Below the pieces are notes generated by a model. The model did not search any database, had not been told where the DNA came from, and saw only the letters and a program-made list of their open reading frames with translations. Of a stretch of DNA of 8,573 nt, positions 1-5,539 are shown piece by piece. The first letter of the stretch is position 1, and the number at the start of each line of letters is the position of its first letter. This stretch comes from Tannerella sp. (GTDB lineage: Bacteria; Bacteroidota; Bacteroidia; Bacteroidales; Tannerellaceae). The translations under genes and the position numbers were made by a program. The stretch spans positions 1 through 8,573 of the forward strand of contig JAITMT010000144.1 of the NCBI GenBank assembly GCA_031277235.1, read 5' to 3'.

Positions 1-342
1 GAGGGGTTTATGGATTACCTTTCCTATCTCACCCTGAAAAGGAAGCATCATCCTGAACATCCGGACATTGAAATGGAAAATGATTATGTCATACTGAACT
101 CTGTGGCAAACCTGCCCAAAGCGCTCGACATCATCGGCAGTTATGAAACAAAATTCTGTTTTCTGGACAATGACAGAGCCGGAACGGACGCACAGCGTAT
201 CATCAGCGACCGGTGCGGTTACAGGGTATCCGACCAATCCGTTTATTACCGGGAATACAAGGATTTGAACGATTACCTGTGCGGGAAGAAACTGACCGCA
301 AAACAGGAAGTAAAAAAGAAAAAAACAGGATTCAAATTATGA
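1..342 (+). CDS. Toprim-domain primase-like protein, C-terminal part (5' end outside window)
   Basis: This is the C-terminal 113 residues of a Toprim nucleotidyl-transfer protein of the kind carried on Bacteroidota mobile elements, usually behind a CHC2-type zinc finger that would lie upstream of the window. The reading frame is open from base 1, so the ATG at base 10 is an internal methionine and not the start. The first visible residues, EGFMDYLSY, match the Toprim motif with the catalytic glutamate. FLDNDRAG, about residues 54-61 from the window start, matches the DxD metal-binding motif. The chain ends in a basic tail, KKKKTGFKL. The likely role is priming or repair of the element's DNA after transfer or during replication. 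The family call is firm; the function on this element is inferred from the neighbouring mobilisation genes. The stop codon is followed by 102 bases before mobC. Confidence 0.85.
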   Translation, partial: EGFMDYLSYLTLKRKHHPEHPDIEMENDYVILNSVANLPKALDIIGSYETKFCFLDNDRAGTDAQRIISDRCGYRVSDQSVYYREYKDLNDYLCGKKLTAKQEVKKKKTGFKL

Positions 343-364
343 GTATCGGGAATAATAACAGCAA

Positions 365-395
365 TATGTTTTTTAGCGGAGCAAGTTTATGTTTC
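365..395 (+). promoter_or_regulatory. Possible promoter for the mobC-relaxase genes
   Basis: TATG at 365-368 lies 19 bases before TATGTTTC at 388-395. The Bacteroidota housekeeping promoter is TTTG, about 19-21 bases, then TAnnTTTG. The match is three of four bases in the -33 element and five of six fixed bases in the -7 element. It would start transcription near base 402, about 40 bases before mobC. It is a pattern match only, and its -7 element overlaps the inverted repeat at 391-409. Confidence 0.3.
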
Positions 396-409
396 GAGTG
401 CATCGAAAC
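391..409. repeat. Perfect inverted repeat upstream of mobC, candidate oriT hairpin or operator
   Basis: GTTTCGA at 391-397 and TCGAAAC at 403-409 are perfect 7-bp arms around the 5-base loop GTGCA. It lies in the only non-coding stretch before mobC and the relaxase gene. That is where mobilisable elements of this class usually carry their origin of transfer, often a hairpin next to the nick site. It also covers the end of a possible -7 element, so an operator for autoregulation of the mob genes is an equal alternative. No known nick sequence is recognised here. Confidence 0.4.
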
Positions 410-444
410 GGTGAATTATCCCGCCGGTCTCCATTCAAAACTGT

Positions 445-813
445 ATGATTATGATAAAAAACAGAACGGGCGGACGACCGAAACTGAGTCCCGCCGAAAA
501 GTTAAAATACCGGATAGCGGTCAATCTCTGTACGGAGGATTTTTATACGCTGAAAGCAAAAGCGACACAGGCAGGAATGACCGTTACCGAAGTGGCGAGA
601 TTGGCCATCATCAACTGTCAAATCCGTCAGCGGCTCACGCCGGAACAGATGGACTGCATCCGGAAACTTTCCGGCATGGGAAACAACCTGAACCAGATTG
701 CAAGAAAGGCAAACGCAGAAGGCTATACCAATGCACGAAACGAATATCTTTATCTGGCGGACAAAATTGATAACGTTATAAACCGGATGGAAAATGATAG
801 CCAAAATAGTTAA
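445..813 (+). CDS. mobC: MobC-family relaxosome accessory protein
   Basis: This 122-residue protein belongs to the MobC family of mobilisation accessory proteins, called MobA in some Bacteroides elements. Such proteins bind and help open the origin of transfer so that the relaxase can nick it. The diagnostic segment is LSGMGNNLNQIARKAN at residues 75-90, followed by a predicted helical end. The N-terminal half (KYRIAVNLCTEDFYTLKAKA onward) looks like the usual ribbon-helix-helix-type DNA-binding region with a TVTEVARLAI helix. The last 20 bases overlap the relaxase gene, so the two are probably translationally coupled. A second ATG at 451 could also be the start; the frame is closed upstream by a TGA at 412-414. 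No Shine-Dalgarno site is seen, as is normal in this phylum. Confidence 0.88.
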   Translation: MIMIKNRTGGRPKLSPAEKLKYRIAVNLCTEDFYTLKAKATQAGMTVTEVARLAIINCQIRQRLTPEQMDCIRKLSGMGNNLNQIARKANAEGYTNARNEYLYLADKIDNVINRMENDSQNS

Positions 814-1702
814 GGGAAAAAGTTTCAAGGGCGTAATCAACTACGTCCTTGACAAAGCGAAGAAAACCGAACTGCTGGCAGCCGAAGGTATTCGATACAA
901 AAGCAAAGAATCCATCATCCGCAGTTGCGTCGCTCAAACCGGGCTGAACCCGAAAGTCTCCAAAACGGTCGGGCATATCTCGCTGGATTTTTCGACACAT
1001 GATAAGGATAAACTGACGAATGCGAAAATGGTGCAGATTGCCGGAGAATACATGGCAAAAATGAGTATCGTAAATACACAATACATTATCGGACGGCATC
1101 ACGACAGGGAGCATCCACACATCCACATTGTTTTCAACCGGATAGATAACAACGGCAAAACCGTTTCGGACAGAAACGACCGTTACCGCAGTGAAAAAAT
1201 CTGTAAGGAACTGACGGAGAAATACGGACTGTATTTTGCAACAGGTAAGGAGAACGTAAAAATCCACCGTCTGAAAGAGCCTGACAAAACGAAATATGAG
1301 ATTTACAACGCATTGAAACAGGCAGTTCCCCAATGCAGAAACTGGAAAGATTTATACGATTCTTTGAAAAAGCAGGCAATTACAATGAATTTCAAATATA
1401 AAGGCAATACGGAAGAAGTTCAGGGCGTACGTTTTGAAAGGAACGGATATACCTTCAACGGCTCAAAGATAGACAGGCAATTCAGTTACTCAAAGATTGA
1501 TTATCAATTGAAACGGAATGAAATAGCACATGACGTACCTATCCGGCAGGAACATAATCATCTATCCGTTTTGGAAAATGCAGGTTCAGCATTGAGTGCG
1601 TTATTTGAAATTCAACCGTCAGGAACGGATTACAACCCCGAAGAAGCGGAATTACTGAAACAACATCAAAAGAAGAAAAGGAAAAAAGGATTCAGACTCT
1701 AA
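794..1702 (+). CDS. Relaxase / mobilisation nuclease
   Basis: This 302-residue protein is a relaxase of the MobP/BmgA-like class (Pfam relaxase family), named MobA or MobB in different Bacteroides elements. It would nick one strand at oriT, stay bound to the 5' end and lead it into a recipient through a type IV secretion channel. The metal-binding motif III is clear: HHDREHPHIHIVFNR at residues 102-116, with His107, His109 and His111. Motif I near the N-terminus, VINYVLDKAKK at residues 14-24, offers Tyr17 as the likely nicking tyrosine. The Ser63 area, HISLDFS, fits motif II. The C-terminal half is less conserved and ends in a basic tail, KKKRKKGFRL, much like the end of the Toprim protein. 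No coupling protein or mating-pair genes are visible, so transfer would need a helper or genes beyond the window. The gene overlaps mobC by 20 bases. Confidence 0.92.
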   Translation: MIAKIVKGKSFKGVINYVLDKAKKTELLAAEGIRYKSKESIIRSCVAQTGLNPKVSKTVGHISLDFSTHDKDKLTNAKMVQIAGEYMAKMSIVNTQYIIGRHHDREHPHIHIVFNRIDNNGKTVSDRNDRYRSEKICKELTEKYGLYFATGKENVKIHRLKEPDKTKYEIYNALKQAVPQCRNWKDLYDSLKKQAITMNFKYKGNTEEVQGVRFERNGYTFNGSKIDRQFSYSKIDYQLKRNEIAHDVPIRQEHNHLSVLENAGSALSALFEIQPSGTDYNPEEAELLKQHQKKKRKKGFRL

Positions 1703-1728
1703 ACAGTTAAACACCTAAACGATTAAAC
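1697..1728 (+). repeat. Four tandem 8-bp units ending in TAAAC
   Basis: The units CTCTAAAC, AGTTAAAC, ACCTAAAC and GATTAAAC follow each other without gaps, so TAAAC recurs exactly every 8 bases. The array starts on the last codons of the relaxase gene and fills most of the 37-base spacer before the next gene. It is short enough to be chance in AT-rich DNA, or it could be a small protein-binding or mRNA-processing site. Confidence 0.4.
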
Positions 1729-1739
1729 AATAAATATTT

Positions 1740-2204
1740 ATGGTCAATACAAACAAAATGGACGTTTCCACAGTATATGAAATGTTCGAGGAAATAAACA
1801 GCAAGTTAAACAAACATACAAATGTCCCAACCGAACCGGCACAGGTTGACATGACAACCGTAAACAATCTCGCGGAAAAGTTGGAAAATGTGATGGAGGG
1901 AGTGAAGAAACCAGCCAAAGTCGAACATCACCACCGTCATACAATAGATATCCGTTCGAGTAAGGTTTTTCTTTCACTGACAATTATGGCTTTAACCATT
2001 CTCGGCTTGTCTTACTTTATTGGCGAACAGCGAAAAAGCATCGGTCAATACAAAGAAAACGACCTGAAATACCGGTACATCAAAATGCAGGGACAAATCA
2101 GTGAAAAAAATCTTTACCGACTGGAAGAGCAGTTCCAGTATGGCGACAGCATCAAAATCATACGCAGGCAGGTGGAGGAATACGAGAAATCCGTGAAGGA
2201 ATAG
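1740..2204 (+). CDS. Small single-pass membrane protein of the mobilisation module
   Basis: This 154-residue protein has no family that I recognise. The N-terminal 60 residues are polar and probably helical or coiled coil (VYEMFEEINSKLNK; NNLAEKLENVMEGVKK). A histidine-rich patch, HHHRH at residues 63-67, follows, then one clear membrane segment at about residues 76-95 (VFLSLTIMALTILGLSYFIG), and a charged, helical C-terminal part of about 58 residues. There is no signal peptide at the N-terminus, so it is probably anchored in the inner membrane with its N-terminal half in the cytoplasm. Genes of this size and layout commonly follow the relaxase in Bacteroides elements. A role in tethering the relaxosome to the membrane or coupling protein is possible but inferred from position only. 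The start ATG is 37 bases after the relaxase stop, so the three genes form one transcription unit. Confidence 0.75.
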   Translation: MVNTNKMDVSTVYEMFEEINSKLNKHTNVPTEPAQVDMTTVNNLAEKLENVMEGVKKPAKVEHHHRHTIDIRSSKVFLSLTIMALTILGLSYFIGEQRKSIGQYKENDLKYRYIKMQGQISEKNLYRLEEQFQYGDSIKIIRRQVEEYEKSVKE

Positions 2205-2324
2205 GCGGGAAAGAAAGCGGGAACGATGAAAAAATAGCAAAAAAATACAGCAAAATACAATATATTAGTAATCATTAGTTTAAATAATATTAATCAAATT
2301 TTACAAAAAATATATTAATAAATA

Positions 2325-2356
2325 TTTGGAGGAAAGAAAAATAGTCCGTAACTTTC
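2325..2356 (+). promoter_or_regulatory. Candidate Bacteroidota-type promoter for the vgrG operon
   Basis: A perfect -33 element TTTG at 2325-2328 is followed after 20 bases by TAACTTTC at 2349-2356, which matches the -7 consensus TAnnTTTG in all fixed bases but the last. Transcription would begin near 2363 and leave a leader of about 20 bases before the vgrG ATG. It is the best such match between the two gene groups, but rests on sequence alone. Confidence 0.5.
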
Positions 2357-2364
2357 GCGCGAAA
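2353..2364. promoter_or_regulatory. Perfect 12-bp palindrome on the vgrG promoter, candidate operator
   Basis: TTTCGCGCGAAA is a perfect palindrome. It covers the last four bases of the proposed -7 element and the expected transcription start, a position where a dimeric repressor would block initiation. The CG core stands out in the surrounding AT-rich DNA. The same outer arms, TTTCG and CGAAA, occur in the inverted repeat before mobC, with wider spacing. Confidence 0.4.
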
Positions 2365-2385
2365 ATGTGAAAAACCAATTTTTTT

Positions 2386-4230
2386 ATGTCTATGGAATCA
2401 AATAAGGTAGAAGTTGAGGCAAACGTGGGCGGGAAAGACTGTTACGTCATCAAACTCCGTCTGGAACAGGGATTCAACAGTCACCACACGATGGATCTGG
2501 TAGTGGACTACAACGACCTTGATTCGTTATGGATGCAGTCCCCCTCCGGGATTTTCGAATTGCTGGGAAAGGATGTAAAAATAGAAATGAAGCACCGGAA
2601 CGGAGAGGGTGTAAACCTGTTTAAGGGCATGATAACCGGCGCATCGGTCATCGGGCATCACGGCGGGCAGAATCACATACGGATATCCGGGAGCAGTCCA
2701 ACGGCAAAACTGGACGGCTCCAAAACGATGGATTCGTTTATGGACATGACACTGAACGGTATCGTATCGGAAGCAGTCGGCACCTCCGGAAACGGGGGCG
2801 AAGTAACTCCGCAGCCAAAATTTACGGGAAAAATAGATTACATCTGCCAGTACGGCGAGACCTGTTTCGAGTTTCTGAACCGGCTGAGTTGGATATACGG
2901 GGAATGGTTTTTCTACGACGGTCAGAAATGCTATTTCGGAAAACAGGACGGTAAGGAGGAAGATGCGACCTTCGAGAGCGAGATTACGACGTTCGACCTG
3001 GGCGCGAACCTTGTACCTTCAATGATGGAACGTTACCATTATCTCGTCCATGACGACCGCAAAACCGACAGGAAAGTGCCGGATCCGGGTACCGAAGGCT
3101 ACCATACGGTGGTACAGGGCAGGTCGTCGGCGATCTATACTTCCGAAGCAACGCTTCCATTAGAGGCGACGGCGCTGAACGAGAAGGAACTGGAAGATGT
3201 TGGCAAGGTGGAGAAAAACCGCGCCACCTTCAGCATGCTGACAGTCAGCGGCACGTCGCAGACCAGCAAGGTAAAAATCGGCGGAAAGATAAAGGTAAAA
3301 CTGCCCGAAAACATGCTAACCACCAAAAAGGACGTCGATACGTTTCTGGTTACATCGGTTGTGCACGAGTTCGACATAAAGGCTGAATACAGCAATTCAT
3401 TTGTCGGGATTCCGTCCACGGTGGAAAACATACCCATGAAACAGATTGACTATCCGAAGGCTTATCCGCAACTTGCATGGGTAAAAGAAAATGTAGATAC
3501 CCAAAAACGCGGACGGATAAAGGTACAAACCCAGTGGCAGAAAAATACGGGTAAAACAACCAACTGGATAAGAGTACAGACTGAGGATGCAGGATCAAGC
3601 AAGGTTTTTGCCAAAAACAGGGGGCATGTCTTTATCCCCGAAATCGACGATCAGGTCATGATAGACTTTGAGTATGGCGATCCGAACAGACCTTACATGA
3701 CAGGAGCCATATTCCCTGAAAATAAAGGAGAGGGCGGAAAAATAGACAATAACATCAAATCCATTAAAACCCGTAGCGGACATATCATTGAATTTAACGA
3801 TTCGGAAGGGAAAAAATCCATCACCGTTACCGATATAGCAGGCAATCTCATCCTGATGGATACTGTCGGTGAACAAATGAAAATCTATGCTCCCAAGAAA
3901 GTTACGATTGTCTCGGAAGATATTGAAATCTCGGCAAGCAATTCACTCATGCTTTCATCGGGAAAAGATACCCAGCAGTCGGTAGGTGCAGAATTCAAGC
4001 AGACGGTAGGAGAAAATCACCATCTTTCCGTAGGCGATTCCCTGACTGTCAATGTGGATAATCATCTGAAAGCGCAGACTTCGACCGGCAACGTAAATGT
4101 ACAGTCGGGGAATGAAATAATTGAAAATGCCAAAAGTAACGTAAAAATTACAAGTATGGATAAAACCGACATTATATCACAGTCGGATATTACGATACAA
4201 AGCGGCTCAGATGTATTCATCGCTCAGTAA
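2386..4230 (+). CDS. vgrG: VgrG/TssI-family T6SS spike protein
   Basis: This 614-residue protein is a type VI secretion spike protein of the Bacteroidota VgrG group. It should form a trimer on the tip of the Hcp tube and carry effectors out of the cell. Residues 1 to about 340 are the gp27/gpD-like base, with the conserved stretch QYGETCFEFLNRLSWIYG leading into GEWFF at 172-176. About residues 354-450 form the gp5-type OB-fold (YPKAYPQLAWVKEN, RGRIKVQTQW, RGHVFIPEIDDQVMIDFEYG, DPNRPYMTGAIF). Residues 455-614 are the repetitive beta-helix needle, with many short V/I-alternating strands (KITSMDKTD, DITIQSGSD). There is no added C-terminal toxin domain, so effectors must ride as separate cargo. 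The first ATG is used; a second lies two codons later. A contractile phage or extracellular injection device is a less likely alternative, since no such genes are present. It heads an apparently five-gene operon. Confidence 0.93.
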   Translation: MSMESNKVEVEANVGGKDCYVIKLRLEQGFNSHHTMDLVVDYNDLDSLWMQSPSGIFELLGKDVKIEMKHRNGEGVNLFKGMITGASVIGHHGGQNHIRISGSSPTAKLDGSKTMDSFMDMTLNGIVSEAVGTSGNGGEVTPQPKFTGKIDYICQYGETCFEFLNRLSWIYGEWFFYDGQKCYFGKQDGKEEDATFESEITTFDLGANLVPSMMERYHYLVHDDRKTDRKVPDPGTEGYHTVVQGRSSAIYTSEATLPLEATALNEKELEDVGKVEKNRATFSMLTVSGTSQTSKVKIGGKIKVKLPENMLTTKKDVDTFLVTSVVHEFDIKAEYSNSFVGIPSTVENIPMKQIDYPKAYPQLAWVKENVDTQKRGRIKVQTQWQKNTGKTTNWIRVQTEDAGSSKVFAKNRGHVFIPEIDDQVMIDFEYGDPNRPYMTGAIFPENKGEGGKIDNNIKSIKTRSGHIIEFNDSEGKKSITVTDIAGNLILMDTVGEQMKIYAPKKVTIVSEDIEISASNSLMLSSGKDTQQSVGAEFKQTVGENHHLSVGDSLTVNVDNHLKAQTSTGNVNVQSGNEIIENAKSNVKITSMDKTDIISQSDITIQSGSDVFIAQ

Positions 4231-4238
4231 GGAATGGC

Positions 4239-5024
4239 ATGTTTCATTTCAGAAATCTTCAGGACACGTATATTGTCAGCGTCAGTCATATTTTCCCTGA
4301 CGACCGGACAGCGACTGTCATGTATAAACAGGATGTATTGGCGCACAAAGTTAAGAAAACGTACCGTTTTGAACTGCTCCAAAGGCATGGCATGCAAATT
4401 GACGGAGAATCGCCCGGAGATATTTCGGAAATTATCATGATGGAATTGGGAGACAGTCTGTACCCGCTGGTATTGAATGTAGAAGAAGACGGAGAAATAT
4501 TGTCCATTGAAAATTTTGATGAGGTCAGGACACGCCGGTCGAACAAGGAAAAGGAATTGAACAGCAAATATCAAAGTTTTGAATTTGAACAATACCTAAA
4601 AGCAGCCAAAGATAATATGAAAGACGAAAAAACGCTACGAATGGGACTGGGGCGCGATGCTTTCATCCAGTTTTATTTCAGGGATACAGACAGATCCGAC
4701 TGGTATTTTCACATTTTTGACTTTCCTTTTCCGGATATTCAATTGATGTATTACGCCCTGCGGAAAAAGAAGCCGATACTTCATAAAGACAGTATTCCTG
4801 TCAGGATGCCGGAAGACAATTACGAAATACATCCTGCATTCCAACTGACTGACGTCCTGCGGAACGAGGGGACAGTGTACTGCAAACGTGCTGTTGCAGG
4901 CGACATTCAGGAAATGAAACTGTATATCAATCTGTTAAAGGATGATGATACGTATTATCGAAGAAAAATAACCCTTTCGAGAGATGAAAATACAGAAAGA
5001 ATAACAGACAATTTTTGGATATAA
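4239..5024 (+). CDS. Unrecognised protein between vgrG and PAAR-like gene, candidate effector adaptor
   Basis: I cannot assign this 261-residue protein to a family. It has no signal peptide and no membrane segment, so it is probably cytoplasmic, and it is rich in charged and aromatic residues (for example FIQFYFRDTD, DWYFHIFDFPFPD). It appears to have an N-terminal beta-rich part (residues 1-95), a helical, acidic and basic middle (about 95-130) and a mixed C-terminal part with strands. The place between vgrG and the PAAR-like and effector genes is where T6SS loaders such as the DUF4123, DUF2169 and DUF1795 families sit, but none of their motifs is seen. A chaperone or adaptor that loads the protease on the spike is therefore an inference from position. 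The start ATG lies 8 bases after the vgrG stop and has a rare Shine-Dalgarno-like AAGGA at 4228-4232. Confidence 0.85.
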   Translation: MFHFRNLQDTYIVSVSHIFPDDRTATVMYKQDVLAHKVKKTYRFELLQRHGMQIDGESPGDISEIIMMELGDSLYPLVLNVEEDGEILSIENFDEVRTRRSNKEKELNSKYQSFEFEQYLKAAKDNMKDEKTLRMGLGRDAFIQFYFRDTDRSDWYFHIFDFPFPDIQLMYYALRKKKPILHKDSIPVRMPEDNYEIHPAFQLTDVLRNEGTVYCKRAVAGDIQEMKLYINLLKDDDTYYRRKITLSRDENTERITDNFWI

Positions 5025-5040
5025 AAAGATTGAAACACGT

Positions 5041-5499
5041 ATGAAAGAAAAATTTGCGGTAGATGGGGCACCCTGTATGTGCAACTTTGGCACGGCGCCC
5101 GCAAGAATGAAAGTTACAGACCAGAAGTTTGCGCATATCAATGGTAAAAGTCTGGCAGGCACATCCATGAATCTCGGAAACGTTTTTTATCCGCCGGCTT
5201 TTGCGGTGTGCAGGGCATCGTGGCCCCCTAAAACGTGTGTGCCGAATGTGGTGATGTGGAGCGACACGTTCACGAAAGCGAAGGTAAACCGAATTGCCAC
5301 CCTGCTGACCGACCAAAGCAAAGCCACCTGTGTTATGGGCGGTATGGACTGTATCCGTTTCATATCGCACGGACAAATCCCCATGCCCGTAACCATGAAA
5401 CAGAGTCCGTTGCTGAAGCAGATAGACCCGACCGGAGAAAAACTGTTTAACGGACAGCCGCTTGACTGCCTGAAAAAAGTTACGGTTGAAGAAACTTGA
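5041..5499 (+). CDS. DUF4280 PAAR-like spike-tip protein
   Basis: This 152-residue protein matches the DUF4280 PAAR-like family, which caps the VgrG needle with a sharp cone and helps attach effectors. It shows the family pattern: an early short Cys-x-Cys (Cys12, Cys14) followed by FGTAPARMKV, a central FYPPAFAVC with Cys57 and Cys66, then W73, and C-terminal Cys97 and Cys104 around CVMGGMDCIRFISHGQ. These cysteines may bind a metal ion, in place of the histidines of classical PAAR proteins. It has no fused effector domain and no signal peptide. The gene starts 17 bases after the preceding stop and ends 40 bases before the protease gene. The 60 bases from 5221 have 34 G+C, much more than the immunity gene, so this is the conserved side of the operon. 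Confidence 0.88.
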   Translation: MKEKFAVDGAPCMCNFGTAPARMKVTDQKFAHINGKSLAGTSMNLGNVFYPPAFAVCRASWPPKTCVPNVVMWSDTFTKAKVNRIATLLTDQSKATCVMGGMDCIRFISHGQIPMPVTMKQSPLLKQIDPTGEKLFNGQPLDCLKKVTVEET

Positions 5500-5539
5500 T
5501 TTTTAAGATTTTCAAACTCGGTAATTCAATTTATCAGAT

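Larger units (their letters stand above)
2205..2385. other. AT-rich intergenic region between mobilisation and T6SS genes
   Basis: These 181 bases hold no plausible gene. The first half is strongly AT-rich (many AATAT and TTAAT runs). The second half holds the promoter candidate and palindrome listed separately, and a run of T just before the vgrG start. No convincing stem-loop terminator is seen behind the mobilisation genes, so some read-through into vgrG is possible. It is the natural place for a boundary between two modules. Confidence 0.7.

Noticed and set aside
213..770. Long open frame, including a possible start at 339 that overlaps the Toprim stop (ATGA)
   Set aside because: It runs through mobC in another frame, and its translation is low-complexity and polar with no family features, while mobC has a clear conserved motif. 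It is a shadow.
502..1333. Two antisense open frames over mobC and the relaxase gene
   Set aside because: Both lie fully opposite well-supported genes and their translations resemble no protein; the hydrophobic stretches are reverse complements of lysine- and asparagine-rich codons.
2205..2260. A terminator behind the mobilisation genes
   Set aside because: The GGCGGGAAAGAAAGCGGG stretch looks repetitive but its arms are direct, not inverted, so no stable stem forms; no T-run follows.
2321..2328. AATATTTG as the -7 element of the vgrG promoter
   Set aside because: It lacks a TTTG at the right distance upstream (only TTTT at 2299-2302). The pair 2325-2328 and 2349-2356 matches the consensus better.
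4234..4440. ATG at 4234 overlapping the region just before the 261-residue gene
   Set aside because: It opens only a 68-codon frame, while the ATG at 4239 gives a long open frame with a Shine-Dalgarno-like AAGGA before it.
4927..5376. Antisense open frame of 149 codons across the PAAR-like gene
   Set aside because: The + strand frame here has the ordered cysteine pattern of DUF4280 and fits the operon; the antisense product has no recognisable features.
2386..5499. Contractile phage tail or extracellular injection system in place of T6SS
   Set aside because: The spike protein has the fused gpD-like, OB-fold and needle layout of VgrG, and no tail sheath, tube, baseplate or AAA+ gene is present. 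It cannot be fully excluded from this window.
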